Source: Ruegeria sp. THAF57 (GTDB lineage: Bacteria > Pseudomonadota > Alphaproteobacteria > Rhodobacterales > Rhodobacteraceae). Taken from it: 64,000 bases of DNA. The stretch is taken from contig NZ_CAIWNQ010000001.1 in the NCBI RefSeq assembly GCF_903914075.1, positions 620,001 to 684,000 on the forward strand. The letters are read 5' to 3'. The notes below the pieces were generated by a model, which had not been told where the DNA came from, ran no database searches, and saw nothing but the letters and a program-made list of their open reading frames with translations. Position numbers and translations under genes: made by a program. The stretch's first letter is position 1. Every line of letters starts with the position of its first letter. Positions 34,411 through 44,571 of this stretch are shown here, in pieces.

Positions 34411-37400
34411 ATGCCCAAAAGAACCGACATCCAGTCGATCATGATCATCGGGGCCGGCCCCATTGTTATTGGTCAGGCCTGCGAGTTCGACTATTCCGGC
34501 GCGCAAGCGTGTAAGGCGCTGCGGGAAGAAGGGTACCGGGTTATTCTGGTGAACTCAAACCCGGCCACGATCATGACCGATCCCGGGCTGGCGGATGCGA
34601 CTTACATTGAGCCGATCACCCCCGAAGTTGTCGCCAAGATCATCGAGAAAGAACGCCCCGACGCGCTGCTGCCTACCATGGGCGGGCAGACCGGGCTGAA
34701 CACCTCGCTGGCGCTGGAAGAGATGGGCGTGCTGGACAAATTCGGCGTCGAGATGATCGGCGCCAAACGCGACGCCATCGAGATGGCCGAAGACCGCGCC
34801 CTGTTCCGCGAAGCGATGGATCGGCTAGGCATCGAAAACCCCAAGGCCGAGATTGTCACCGCCCCCAAAGATGCGGGTGGCAAGAAAGACCTTGAGGCTG
34901 GTGTTGCGCTGGCACTGGATACGCTGGAAACGGTTGGTCTGCCCGCCATCATTCGCCCCGCCTTTACACTGGGCGGCACTGGCGGCGGCGTGGCTTATAA
35001 CCGCGAGGATTACATTCATATCTGCCGTACAGGCATGGATGCGTCCCCGGTGGGTCAGATCCTGATCGACGAAAGCCTGCTGGGCTGGAAAGAATATGAG
35101 ATGGAGGTTGTACGCGACACCGCCGACAATGCCATCATCGTCTGCTCTATCGAGAACGTGGACCCGATGGGTGTGCATACCGGTGATTCGATCACCGTAG
35201 CCCCGGCGCTGACGCTTACCGACAAAGAATACCAGATCATGCGCAATCACTCGATTGCCGTACTGCGCGAGATCGGGGTCGAGACCGGCGGATCGAACGT
35301 GCAATGGGCGATCAACCCAGTCGATGGCCGCATGGTCGTGATCGAGATGAATCCCCGCGTGTCACGGTCGTCCGCGCTGGCGTCCAAGGCGACCGGTTTC
35401 CCGATTGCCAAGATCGCGGCCAAGCTGGCCGTGGGCTATACGCTGGATGAGTTGGACAACGACATCACCAAGGTCACGCCCGCCTCGTTCGAGCCAACCA
35501 TTGACTACGTCGTCACCAAGATCCCGAAATTCGCCTTCGAGAAGTTCCCCGGCTCGGAACCCTACCTGACCACCGCAATGAAATCGGTGGGTGAGGCGAT
35601 GTCCATCGGCCGAACGATCCACGAATCGATGCAAAAGGCGCTGGCCTCGATGGAATCGGGTCTGACAGGGTTTGATGAGATCGAAATCCCTGGCCTGAAT
35701 GTGGGTATCTGGGAGGAATCCGACGACAAGGCCGCTGTGATCAAAGCCATTAGCCAGCAGACGCCGGATCGTCTGCGCACCATCGCGCAAGCCATGCGGC
35801 ACGGTCTGACCGACGACGAAATCATTGGCGTCACCAAGTTTGACCCGTGGTTCCTAGCCCGTATCCGCGAGATCATCGACGCCGAGCGTCAGGTCCGCAC
35901 GGATGGCCTGCCGGTGACCGAAGACGGCATCCGCAAGCTGAAAATGCTGGGCTTCACGGATGCGCGTCTGGGCAATCTGACGGGCCGGGATGAGGATAAC
36001 GTCCGCCGCGCCCGCCGTAATCTGGGCGTCACTGCCGTGTTCAAGCGCATCGACACCTGCGCCGCCGAGTTCGAGGCGCAAACGCCTTATATGTATTCGA
36101 CCTACGAGGCCCCGATGATGGGTGAGGTCGAATGCGAAGCCCGCCCAAGCGACCGCAAAAAGGTTGTCATTCTGGGCGGCGGCCCCAACCGGATCGGTCA
36201 AGGGATCGAGTTCGATTATTGCTGCTGCCACGCCTGTTTCGCACTAACCGAGCAGGGGTATGAGACCATCATGGTCAACTGCAACCCCGAGACCGTCAGC
36301 ACCGACTATGACACCTCGGACCGCCTGTACTTCGAGCCGCTGACCTTTGAACACGTCATGGAAATCCTGACGAAAGAGCAGGAAAACGGCACGCTGCACG
36401 GTGTGATCGTTCAGTTCGGCGGACAGACCCCGCTGAAACTTGCCAACGCGCTTGAGGCCGAAGGCATTCCGATCCTCGGCACCACGCCTGACGCCATAGA
36501 CCTTGCCGAAGACCGTGAGCGTTTTCAGGCGCTGGTCAACGATCTGGGCCTGAAACAACCCAAGAACGGCATCGCCTCGACCGACGAGCAGGCGCTTGAG
36601 ATCGCGGACGAAATCGGCTTCCCGCTGGTGATCCGACCCTCTTACGTTCTGGGTGGTCGCGCGATGGAAATCGTGCGCGATATGGAGCAGCTTAAGCGCT
36701 ATATCAACGAGGCCGTCGTGGTCTCGGGCGACAGCCCCGTTCTGCTGGACAGCTATCTGGCCGGCGCGGTGGAACTGGACGTGGACGCGCTGTGCGACGG
36801 CACCGACGTGCATGTGGCGGGCATCATGCAGCATATCGAAGAAGCCGGCGTGCATTCGGGCGACTCGGCCTGTTCGCTGCCGCCCTACTCGCTGTCCAAG
36901 GACATCCTCGACCAGATCAAGGATCAGGCGTTCAAACTGGCAAAGGCACTGAATGTCGTCGGTCTGATGAATGTGCAGTTCGCAATCAAGGACGATGAGA
37001 TTTACCTGATCGAAGTGAACCCGCGCGCCTCGCGCACCGTGCCATTCGTCGCCAAGGCTACCGACAGCGCGATTGCGTCGATCGCTGCGCGCGTCATGGC
37101 GGGTGAAAAACTGGCAAACTTCCCGATGCGCCCCGCGTATAAGGAAGGTCAGGACACTAAGATTGCCGACCAGATGACGCTGGCCGACCCGGACATGCCG
37201 TGGTTCTCGGTGAAAGAGGCAGTGCTGCCCTTCGCCCGCTTCCCCGGCGTTGATACCATTCTGGGCCCCGAAATGCGTTCGACCGGTGAGGTCATGGGCT
37301 GGGATCGCGACTTCCCGCGTGCCTTCCTCAAGGCGCAGATGGGGGCCGGTATGGTGCTGCCATCCGAGGGCCGGGCGTTTATCTCGATCAAGGATGCCGA

Positions 37401-37755
37401 CAAGACGCCCGCAATGCTTGAGGCAGCGCAGGTACTGACCGAACAGGGCTTCTCGCTGGTCGCAACCCGCGGCACGCAGTCATGGCTGGCAGAACAGGGC
37501 GTGGCCTGCGACGTGGTCAATAAGGTCTATGAAGGTCGCCCCGACGTGGCGGACATGCTGAAGGACGGTCAGGTGCAGTTGCTGATGAACACCACCGAAG
37601 GCGCGCAGGCGGTCGAAGACAGCAAGTCCATCCGCTCGATCGCGCTCTATGACAAGATCCCCTATTTCACCACCGCGGCCGCCAGCCATGCAGCCGCTCT
37701 GGCAATCAAGGCGCAGGCCGAGGGCGATGTCGAGGTCAAATCGCTGCAAGGCTGA
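34411..37755 (+). CDS. carB: Carbamoyl-phosphate synthase large subunit
   Basis: 1114 residues with two homologous ATP-grasp halves: [17 protein letters not shown] starts the first and [17 protein letters not shown] starts the second near residue 585. A C-terminal MGS-like allosteric domain follows. It makes carbamoyl phosphate for pyrimidines and arginine using ammonia from the CarA subunit, which is not adjacent. The ATG at 34411 is seven bases from AAGGAG; the ATG at 34405 is too close to it. A strong terminator follows. Confidence 0.96.
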   Translation: MPKRTDIQSIMIIGAGPIVIGQACEFDYSGAQACKALREEGYRVILVNSNPATIMTDPGLADATYIEPITPEVVAKIIEKERPDALLPTMGGQTGLNTSLALEEMGVLDKFGVEMIGAKRDAIEMAEDRALFREAMDRLGIENPKAEIVTAPKDAGGKKDLEAGVALALDTLETVGLPAIIRPAFTLGGTGGGVAYNREDYIHICRTGMDASPVGQILIDESLLGWKEYEMEVVRDTADNAIIVCSIENVDPMGVHTGDSITVAPALTLTDKEYQIMRNHSIAVLREIGVETGGSNVQWAINPVDGRMVVIEMNPRVSRSSALASKATGFPIAKIAAKLAVGYTLDELDNDITKVTPASFEPTIDYVVTKIPKFAFEKFPGSEPYLTTAMKSVGEAMSIGRTIHESMQKALASMESGLTGFDEIEIPGLNVGIWEESDDKAAVIKAISQQTPDRLRTIAQAMRHGLTDDEIIGVTKFDPWFLARIREIIDAERQVRTDGLPVTEDGIRKLKMLGFTDARLGNLTGRDEDNVRRARRNLGVTAVFKRIDTCAAEFEAQTPYMYSTYEAPMMGEVECEARPSDRKKVVILGGGPNRIGQGIEFDYCCCHACFALTEQGYETIMVNCNPETVSTDYDTSDRLYFEPLTFEHVMEILTKEQENGTLHGVIVQFGGQTPLKLANALEAEGIPILGTTPDAIDLAEDRERFQALVNDLGLKQPKNGIASTDEQALEIADEIGFPLVIRPSYVLGGRAMEIVRDMEQLKRYINEAVVVSGDSPVLLDSYLAGAVELDVDALCDGTDVHVAGIMQHIEEAGVHSGDSACSLPPYSLSKDILDQIKDQAFKLAKALNVVGLMNVQFAIKDDEIYLIEVNPRASRTVPFVAKATDSAIASIAARVMAGEKLANFPMRPAYKEGQDTKIADQMTLADPDMPWFSVKEAVLPFARFPGVDTILGPEMRSTGEVMGWDRDFPRAFLKAQMGAGMVLPSEGRAFISIKDADKTPAMLEAAQVLTEQGFSLVATRGTQSWLAEQGVACDVVNKVYEGRPDVADMLKDGQVQLLMNTTEGAQAVEDSKSIRSIALYDKIPYFTTAAASHAAALAIKAQAEGDVEVKSLQG

Positions 37756-37781
37756 CCCCGCCACCCCGCACCAGAATAAAG

Positions 37782-37812
37782 AAAAACCCCCGGTCAATGA
37801 CCGGGGGTTTTT
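37782..37812. terminator. Bidirectional rho-independent terminator
   Basis: A perfect 14-base-pair stem (37782-37795 with 37799-37812) whose ends are A5 and T5, giving a T tract on both strands. It separates carB from the convergent efflux permease gene. Confidence 0.92.
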
Positions 37813-37815
37813 CGT

Positions 37816-40800
37816 TTAAACAACAGGCTGCGGCGCTGATTTCCGCCGGTATTCAGGCAAGAAGAACACCATATAGAACACCGGAGCCGCCACCATGGTC
37901 AGGATGGTGGCAAAGGCCAGCCCCCCCATGATCGTCACCGCCATCGACTTGAAGAACGCATCCGTCAACAGCGGCGCCATCCCCAGAATGGTAGTAATCG
38001 CCGCCAGCATCACCGGCCGCAGACGCGAGACCGAAGCTTCGATGATAGACTCGCGCAGCCCCTTGCCGGTTTCGCGCACAAGGTCGATCTCCTCGACCAG
38101 AACGATCCCGTTCTTGATCAACATACCCGACAGGCTGAGCAGCCCCAGAAGGGCGGTAAAGGTGAAGGGCAGACCGGTCCCCAACAGGCCGATGACAACA
38201 CCGTTGACCGACATTGGCACAAGCAACCAGATTATGATCGGCTGACGAATGGCGTTGAATATCAGAACCGAGATCAAGATCATTATCAGCAGGCTCAAAG
38301 GCAACTGCCGGCCAAGGCTTTCATTCGCATCACCCGCATTTTCAAACTCACCGCCCCATTCCATGCGATAACCGGGCGGAAGTTCCATGGATTCTATGGC
38401 GCTGCGCACTTCCGAATGCACCTGAGCCGCCGTCAGGTCAGACGGAATATCCGCCCCTACCGTGATGGTCAGCACCCTGTCGCGCCGATGCACCAATGTG
38501 TTCAGGGCTTTGTATTCAAACCCATCAACCATTTGCTCGATGGGAACGAACTTTTCGGACTGATCTGAGAACACGACCTGATCAACGATTGAATAATCCC
38601 CGTCAGCTGGTCGCCGCAGAATAATTGGGATCAGGCGATCGCGTTCGCGCAACATGCCGCCAGATATCCCATCCGTCGAGAATTGCAGCGTGGCGGCAAT
38701 ATCCTCTCGCGTGACCCCTGCTGTCTGCGCCCGTTCGGTTGCATAGATAGGCTGCACCGCCAGTTCTTTCTCGCGCCAGTCGTGGTGCACATTCAGGACG
38801 TTGTCTGACGCTTCTCGCATCCTCAAAACGGCCTCATCCGCAAGCTGCCGCAATACGGCCGGGTCACTGCCCGAAAAGCGCGCCTGAATGGGATCTCCAC
38901 CACCGGGACCAAACACCAGACGCCGGGTCCGGAACTCACCCTCGGGGAACTGGGCCGTACCAAAGGTTTCGAGTTCCGCCTGCAGAGGCGGGATGTCATC
39001 CAGCGTTTTGGTGCGAATGATCAGGTGACCGTAGCTGGGGTTAGGCTTTTCCGCTGAATAGGTCAGCAGGAATCGGGTCGCGCCCTGCCCGACAAAAGTC
39101 GTGACCGAGACCACGTCTTCCCGTTCGGCCAGCCAGTCTTCGAAGACAGCCATATCCTGCGCGGTACGCGAGATCGGTGTGCCCTGCGGCAATTTATAGT
39201 GAACGAAGAAAAGTGGCGTGTTCGAGTCGGGAAAGAACTGCTGTTTGACCAGACCGAAGCCCGCATAACAGGCAACGGTCACCCCGATCAATCCAGCGAT
39301 CACCAGCCAGCGGAACCGCAGCGCCCAGCGCAGGATAGCGCCGTAGAAACGGAACATGATCCCGCCATAAGCATCCACCGCGCCCTCTTTGCCCTGCTTG
39401 AAAAAGTAGTGGCCCAGTAGCGGCGTTACGGTCAGCGCCAACACCCAGCTCAGCAGCAACGAGATGCCGATCACGGCAAACAGCGAGAACAGGAATTCGC
39501 CCGTCGCATCAGGGCTGAGGCCGATACCGGCAAAGGCCATGATACCAATGATCGTCGCGCCCAACAGCGGGATCTGTGTCTTAGAGGCAGCCTCGTCCGC
39601 AGCATCGCGTGAGTTTTTACCCCGCAACATTGCGATCTGCATACCCTCGGCAACCACGATGGCATTGTCCACCAACATCCCCATGGCAATGATCAGCGCG
39701 CCAAGCGAAATCCTCTCCATCTCGATCGAAAAAATCGACATGAACAAAAGAGTCCCGACAACCGTCAGCAACAAGGTCGAACCGACGACAATCGCCGCAC
39801 GCCACCCCATGAACAGGGCCAGCACTGCAACCACGATGGTCACAGACAGCGCAAGGTTCACGAGAAAGTCGTTCGAGGCTTGTTCAACAACGACATGCTG
39901 CTGATAGATCGGCTGGATTTCGACGCCGAAGGGAACCTGCGAATCCAGCTCGGCAAACTTGGCGTCGGCTCGCTTGCCGACCTCGACAATATTCTCCGAC
40001 GACAGACCGGCAATGCCCAGCGTAAAGGCCTCGGCCCCGTCAAAGCGGATGATGACATCAGGGTCGGTTTGGCGCCCGCGATATACGTCGGACATGTCGA
40101 ACAGATTGATTACCTGCCCCTGTGACCCCACCGACAGCCCGGCGATGGCCGAAACGCTGTCAGACCCTTCTGCTGTCAGAATGGTCGTGCGTTCGTCCTC
40201 TGACCGCACGGACCCCGATGCGTTGACCGAATCCGCGTTGGCGATTGCTTCGTTGACCGCCTGGATAGGAACATTCTGGTTCACCGTGATCGCCAGATCG
40301 GGTTCGACGAAAATAGCCTCTTCCGGCAGCCCCATCACCTCAACATCGGCCACGCCTTCCACAGTTAGCAGTTCGCGCCGTAAAAAGGTTGAAAGTTCGT
40401 GCTTTTCGGCGTCCGAGAATCCATCCGCAGTCACGGCGTAGAACAGACCGAACACATCCCCAAAACCGTCGTTGACCAACGGTTGCCCAACACCCGGGGG
40501 AAGATGGCGGGCGGCATCGCGCATTTTGGCGCGCAGTTTGGTCCAGACCTCGGGCAATTCGGTGCCGTCATAGGTGGATTTGATCTCAACCTCGATCAGT
40601 GAAAATCCGGGCTGGTTGATTGAGGTGATTGTGTCGACCTCGCCCATCTGCTGAATGGCGGATTCCAAGGGTTCGGATACCTCAAGCGCCACTTGTTCAG
40701 CCGTGGCACCGGGATATTGAGTCGAGATGACCGCGTTCTTGATTGTAAATGCAGGATCTTCAAGCCGACCAAGCGACAAGAATCCCCAAATACCGCCAAA

Positions 40801-40866
40801 CAAGGCGATCAAGATGATCAGCCAAGTGTAGATCGGGCGGTCGATGGATGCGCGTGCGATGTTCAT
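37816..40866 (-). CDS. RND efflux transporter permease
   Basis: 1016-residue AcrB-type inner-membrane pump with two sets of transmembrane helices around large periplasmic loops. It begins with MNIARASIDRPIYTWLI, the usual cytoplasmic start and first helix, and has the TM4 region GALIIAMGMLVDNAIVVAEG typical of the proton relay of this family. It should export toxic compounds with the adjacent adaptor and an outer-membrane channel encoded elsewhere. The ATG at 40866 (GAGG eight bases away) is preferred over 40896. Confidence 0.92.
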   Translation of the reverse strand: MNIARASIDRPIYTWLIILIALFGGIWGFLSLGRLEDPAFTIKNAVISTQYPGATAEQVALEVSEPLESAIQQMGEVDTITSINQPGFSLIEVEIKSTYDGTELPEVWTKLRAKMRDAARHLPPGVGQPLVNDGFGDVFGLFYAVTADGFSDAEKHELSTFLRRELLTVEGVADVEVMGLPEEAIFVEPDLAITVNQNVPIQAVNEAIANADSVNASGSVRSEDERTTILTAEGSDSVSAIAGLSVGSQGQVINLFDMSDVYRGRQTDPDVIIRFDGAEAFTLGIAGLSSENIVEVGKRADAKFAELDSQVPFGVEIQPIYQQHVVVEQASNDFLVNLALSVTIVVAVLALFMGWRAAIVVGSTLLLTVVGTLLFMSIFSIEMERISLGALIIAMGMLVDNAIVVAEGMQIAMLRGKNSRDAADEAASKTQIPLLGATIIGIMAFAGIGLSPDATGEFLFSLFAVIGISLLLSWVLALTVTPLLGHYFFKQGKEGAVDAYGGIMFRFYGAILRWALRFRWLVIAGLIGVTVACYAGFGLVKQQFFPDSNTPLFFVHYKLPQGTPISRTAQDMAVFEDWLAEREDVVSVTTFVGQGATRFLLTYSAEKPNPSYGHLIIRTKTLDDIPPLQAELETFGTAQFPEGEFRTRRLVFGPGGGDPIQARFSGSDPAVLRQLADEAVLRMREASDNVLNVHHDWREKELAVQPIYATERAQTAGVTREDIAATLQFSTDGISGGMLRERDRLIPIILRRPADGDYSIVDQVVFSDQSEKFVPIEQMVDGFEYKALNTLVHRRDRVLTITVGADIPSDLTAAQVHSEVRSAIESMELPPGYRMEWGGEFENAGDANESLGRQLPLSLLIMILISVLIFNAIRQPIIIWLLVPMSVNGVVIGLLGTGLPFTFTALLGLLSLSGMLIKNGIVLVEEIDLVRETGKGLRESIIEASVSRLRPVMLAAITTILGMAPLLTDAFFKSMAVTIMGGLAFATILTMVAAPVFYMVFFLPEYRRKSAPQPVV

Positions 40867-40876
40867 CCCTTGCACC

Positions 40877-41914
40877 TCAGTTCGCAAATCCGACAAAGCG
40901 GCGTACCGCCTGCCCGTCGGTTAGGGCGCCGCCTCCGGCAACCACGATCTCATCACCATTGTTCAGGCCCGTCAGAACACGAACATCACCTGATTCAGTG
41001 GGTTCGATCGTGACCGCAACCCGACGAACAGTGCCTTCATCTGCCCCGACGGGTGAAAACACCATGATGCCCAGCTCTCCTTCCGCATCGGCGACGATGG
41101 CCGTCGACGGGACAATGATGCCGGTGCGCTGATCTTGCACCTGCACGTTAACCGTCACCGAAGAGCCGGGCAGAATCTGCAATCCTTCCGGCGGTGTAAG
41201 ACCGAACTGGATGCGAAATGTCTGCCCCACACTTGAAGATTCCGCGTCAAACTCGCGAATCTGCAACGGGAAGACTTTGTCGCTGACGGGGAACTTGGCG
41301 GTGATTTCGATGTCATCCTGCTGCCCAGAGCGCTGGAACAGAATTTCAGGCACATCGACTTCGATCCGTAATTCGGACATGTCGTGAATGCGCACAATCG
41401 GAGTGCCCGCCGATACGGTGGTAAAAGACTCGACCGCCCGGCTTGATACCAAGGCATCAAACGGCGCGGTCAAAGTGGCCTGTTCCAGATCGTATTGCGC
41501 ATCGCGTACTGCAATTTCGGCAAGCTGCGCGGCGGTTTCTGCATCATCCACGGCCACTTGACTGGCTGCTGTCCCCCGCAAGCGCGACAAACGGGCCAAG
41601 GTGCGATCTGCCTGATCCTTTTGCAGTACCGCGCGGTCATAACGACGCTGGAATGGTTCCTGATCCAATTGGGCGATCAACCCGTCCTTCGGGATCACGA
41701 AGCCCTGCGTCACGGGAAGCTCGACGATCTGTCCGGCCACCTGAAACGCCAGATCAACCGTCTGGCGCGCTGCAACCCGCCCGAAAAACTGACGCGAAAA
41801 CCCCGGGCTCGTTTCCTTTGCAACCATGAGCTTAACCGGCTTTACAGTATCCTGCGCCGCCAAGGGGGCTGCCAGAACGCTCAGAGCAAGGCTTAGAACA
41901 GAGAAAAGCTTCAT
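40877..41914 (-). CDS. RND efflux periplasmic adaptor subunit
   Basis: 345-residue membrane-fusion protein. It has a cleavable signal (MKLFSVLSLALSVLAAPLAA), a lipoyl-type half (RVAARQTVDLAFQVAGQI), a helical hairpin (about 90-150), the second lipoyl half (ATLTAPFDALVSSR), then beta-barrel domains (LPGSSVTVNV). It links the permease to an outer-membrane channel. It is encoded between marR, which it overlaps by four bases, and the permease, so the three form one operon. Confidence 0.92.
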   Translation of the reverse strand: MKLFSVLSLALSVLAAPLAAQDTVKPVKLMVAKETSPGFSRQFFGRVAARQTVDLAFQVAGQIVELPVTQGFVIPKDGLIAQLDQEPFQRRYDRAVLQKDQADRTLARLSRLRGTAASQVAVDDAETAAQLAEIAVRDAQYDLEQATLTAPFDALVSSRAVESFTTVSAGTPIVRIHDMSELRIEVDVPEILFQRSGQQDDIEITAKFPVSDKVFPLQIREFDAESSSVGQTFRIQFGLTPPEGLQILPGSSVTVNVQVQDQRTGIIVPSTAIVADAEGELGIMVFSPVGADEGTVRRVAVTIEPTESGDVRVLTGLNNGDEIVVAGGGALTDGQAVRRFVGFAN

Positions 41915-42378
41915 TTCGTCATTCCCTCGGGTATTCCCGTTTTTAAGATGTTTTCCCGGATTTTCCGGGCCAACCGCGCAAACTCGGCGGTTTCGGCATC
42001 GTTCAATCCAGAGGCCCGGTTAAACAACGCACCGGCCTCGGCCAAAATTTCCTGGCGCATTTCCAGACCCTTGTCCGACAAAACCAACAGCCACGCGCGG
42101 CGATCCTCGGGATCGCGCTGACGCGTCAGGTATCCCGCCGCCTCAAGCGCGTCAGCCGTTGAGGTGATGGTTGAAGGAACCGTCAGCATATCCGCCGCCA
42201 AGATACCCATGCGTTTGGGTTGATCCAGCTTGATCAGCATGTGGCATTCCTGCTGGCTTACCTCTACGTCGATGAGATCCAGGCTTTCCTGCAACTTCCA
42301 GTAGAGAGCATAGACCCCCATCATTGCCTGCATTTCAGGGCTAAGGCGCTTTACCAGCTCACTGTCGTCTAGGGTCAT
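41911..42378 (-). CDS. MarR-family transcriptional regulator
   Basis: 155 residues with the winged-helix core of MarR proteins: VSQQECHMLIKLDQ, LAADMLTVPSTITSTADALEAAGYLTRQRDPEDRRAWLLVLSD would be the recognition helix and wing, cited here only by its landmarks ADMLTVPSTITS and RDPEDRRA. It is first in the marR-adaptor-permease operon with a four-base overlap. A perfect nested palindrome lies 38-68 bases upstream, so autorepression lifted by an efflux substrate is the expected mode. Confidence 0.9.
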   Translation of the reverse strand: MTLDDSELVKRLSPEMQAMMGVYALYWKLQESLDLIDVEVSQQECHMLIKLDQPKRMGILAADMLTVPSTITSTADALEAAGYLTRQRDPEDRRAWLLVLSDKGLEMRQEILAEAGALFNRASGLNDAETAEFARLARKIRENILKTGIPEGMTK

Positions 42379-42415
42379 TGGTCGAATCCATTTCAGATTT
42401 CGTCTTCGCCGTATA

Positions 42416-42446
42416 CTTCAAAAAATGAAATATTCAACAAGTGAAG
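42416..42446. promoter_or_regulatory. Nested palindrome, probable MarR operator
   Basis: CTTCA-N5-TGAA-N3-TTCA-N5-TGAAG: the outer arms (42416-42420 and 42442-42446) and inner arms (42426-42429 and 42433-42436) share one centre at 42431. It lies in the AT-rich intergenic region between marR and the divergent FabH-type gene, so it could control both. Confidence 0.6.
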
Positions 42447-42548
42447 CTGATTAAATTCCCAACTTTGATATTCCCTTAGGTCAATCTACCTTGAACTAAC
42501 CCCAAGTTGACTGCATTTTGGGCAAATTCGAGATATCCAGGGATGATC

Positions 42549-43673
42549 ATGTACACGCCAGCTATCACCGGCACCGGTGTTTTCACGCCAGAGAATGTCA
42601 TCACGAACGCTGAACTTGTCACTGCGTTCAATGCCTATGCAGACAAGATGAACGCTGTGAACGCAGAAGCGATTGCCGCAGGCGAGATGGAGCCTATGCA
42701 ACATTCGTCGGAAGAGTTCATCCTGAAAGCCTCTGGTATCGAAAACCGCTACGTGATGGACAAAAGCGGCGTTCTGGACCCTGACGTCATGCACCCCCTT
42801 CTGCGTCAGCGCAGCGATGACGAGCCGGGCATCATGACTGAGATGGCCGTAGACGCCTGCAAGAAGGCATTGGCACAGGCCGGGCGCACCGCAGAGGATG
42901 TCGATCTGGTCATCTGCGCAGCCTCGAACCACGAGCGCGCCTATCCCGCGATCGCGATCGAGATTCAGCAAGCACTGGGCATAAACGGTTTTGGCTTTGA
43001 CATGAACGTCGCCTGTTCTTCGGCGACGTTCGGCATTCAGGCCGCCGCCGATATGGTTCGGTCAGGTTCGGTCAAAAGCGCGCTGGTGGTGAACCCCGAG
43101 ATTTGCACGGGGCATTTGGAATGGCGAGACCGTGATTGTCACTTTATCTTTGGCGACGTCGCCACAGCGACCCTGATCGAACGGATCGAAGACGCGGATG
43201 GCCCGCATTTCGAAATCCTCTCGACACGTTGCGCGACCGAGTTTTCCAATAACATCCGAAACAACAACGGATTTCTGCGCCGCACCCGCCCCGCTGGACT
43301 TGAGGATCGCCGTGACATGCAGTTCATGCAGAACGGCCGGAAGGTGTTCAAAGAGGTCTTGCCGATGGTCAGCAAGCACATCGCAGACCACATGGAATCC
43401 GAGGGCGTCAGCAGCGAAGACCTAAAGCGCCTGTGGTTGCATCAGGCGAACAAGACCATGAACGATTTCATCGGTAAGAAAGTGATGGGCCGGCAACCAG
43501 AACCCGAGGAACAGCCCAACATTTTGCAGGACTACGCCAACACGTCATCGGCTGGGTCGATCATCGCGTTTTCAAAATACTCCGGTGACTTTACAGAAGG
43601 CGAAGTCGGCCTGATCTGCTCATTCGGGGCGGGGTATTCCGTTGGGTCGGTGATTGTGAAGCGCCACGAATAA
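42549..43673 (+). CDS. Beta-ketoacyl-ACP synthase III family protein, long type
   Basis: 374 residues, about 50 longer than canonical FabH. The thiolase-fold triad is Cys156 (NVACSSATFG), His298 (LHQANKTMN) and Asn331 (ANTSSAGS). The extra N-terminal region (NAYADKMNAVNAEAIAAGE, then ASGIENRYVMDKSG) matches, from memory, the Pseudomonas PA3286 type, which elongates medium-chain acyl-CoA from beta-oxidation with malonyl-ACP. So it may shunt fatty acids back into synthesis. Start choice between ATG 42543 and 42549 is open. Divergent from marR. Confidence 0.85.
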   Translation: MYTPAITGTGVFTPENVITNAELVTAFNAYADKMNAVNAEAIAAGEMEPMQHSSEEFILKASGIENRYVMDKSGVLDPDVMHPLLRQRSDDEPGIMTEMAVDACKKALAQAGRTAEDVDLVICAASNHERAYPAIAIEIQQALGINGFGFDMNVACSSATFGIQAAADMVRSGSVKSALVVNPEICTGHLEWRDRDCHFIFGDVATATLIERIEDADGPHFEILSTRCATEFSNNIRNNNGFLRRTRPAGLEDRRDMQFMQNGRKVFKEVLPMVSKHIADHMESEGVSSEDLKRLWLHQANKTMNDFIGKKVMGRQPEPEEQPNILQDYANTSSAGSIIAFSKYSGDFTEGEVGLICSFGAGYSVGSVIVKRHE

Positions 43674-43724
43674 GGCACTCATCCCGGCAAACCGGACTCC
43701 CTGACTGAAAGCTTTGGATTAGCC

Positions 43725-43743
43725 CCGGCCCGACAGGGGCCGG
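43725..43743. terminator. GC-rich hairpin between convergent genes
   Basis: CCGGCCC (43725-43731) pairs with GGGCCGG (43737-43743) just after the FabH-type gene and just past the stop of the convergent gene. There is no T run; the call is positional. Confidence 0.45.
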
Positions 43744-43751
43744 TGGTGGCG

Positions 43752-44213
43752 TCAGCTCACGCTTTCTTCTTCTAGGTGCAGCTTCATTTCGATCAGAACC
43801 TGTTGCAGCAGGCTGGTTTCTTTCAGCAGCCGTTTTGCTTCGTTGACCGTAATGATGCCATCTTCAATCGCGGCCTGATACTCGGTCATCAGCATCGCAA
43901 AGCGCTGGCTCAACGCAATCACGTCAGAATTCACCCCGCCCGTGCGCGGTGTTTCACTGTTTCGTCCATCATAGGACAGAGTGATATTTTTCAGATCCGC
44001 CAAGGCCGAGGTGACGTGCGGAAAATTGGCAACTCCCTCCAGACGGGCAACGGCATCGACGGGCATAAAGCGGTCGGCATGTTCAGCGTTGTCAGAATAA
44101 TAACGCCCAAGCGTCGCCTTGGATTTTCCGGTAATCTCGCACGCTGCTTCGATTCCGACATCCTTAACCAACGCTTCGGTATGCTTTTTCAGATAAGCCC
44201 CAATATCCGCCAT
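43752..44213 (-). CDS. Conserved protein with helix-turn-helix-like N-terminus
   Basis: 153-residue, entirely helical-looking soluble protein. Residues about 15-40 (VGIEAACEITGKSKATLGRYYSD) read like a helix-turn-helix. The C-terminal third (ALSQRFAMLMTEYQAAIEDG, then NEAKRLLKETSLLQQ) is a long amphipathic helix pair. The layout recalls phage CII-type regulators, but no phage genes are nearby, so it is a chromosomal protein of unknown role, perhaps a DNA-binding one. Monocistronic. Confidence 0.65.
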   Translation of the reverse strand: MADIGAYLKKHTEALVKDVGIEAACEITGKSKATLGRYYSDNAEHADRFMPVDAVARLEGVANFPHVTSALADLKNITLSYDGRNSETPRTGGVNSDVIALSQRFAMLMTEYQAAIEDGIITVNEAKRLLKETSLLQQVLIEMKLHLEEESVS

Positions 44214-44571
44214 GCTCCACCCTCTGCTGCCTGCCTCCCCAGTGTATTCTTCGTTGCGGGGGAAAGGGAAAAGAAATTTCCCATAACAGAGTCATAATTC
44301 AAATGGCATATATTGGCTATCCCTCAGATATGCGGGGGTTTTGTGAGTGAGTGGCGGCAGTTCTTGCCGAGTACGAGTGATTGTGGGGTAATTTTTGAAT
44401 GCCCTGCTTTGTTTAGGCCGCATGTTGGCCGACGACGTCGCTGTTGTTGTCGTTCGGGTATCCATCCCCATTGAGCCTATGCTCGGCCCTGACAGCAACA
44501 ACGGCGGCGTCGCTTCTACTGCGACATATGATGGCTTGTCCGCACCGTTCAGGCGTTTTAGACCCGGGACC
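44214..44571 (+). ncRNA. tdk leader region with a 17-bp RNA-like stem (candidate)
   Basis: A 358-base gap without a credible gene. Bases 44433-44449 can pair with 44496-44512 in a continuous 17-base-pair stem containing two G-U pairs when read as plus-strand RNA, closing a 46-base loop. The 3' foot of the stem is 59 bases before the tdk start. It could be a leader attenuator or a small RNA; no known riboswitch class is recognised. The rest of the gap shows nothing I can name. Confidence 0.35.

Noticed and set aside
36244..36855. Long antisense frame inside carB
   Set aside because: Caused by codon bias of carB; histidine-rich pseudo-protein without any recognisable pattern.
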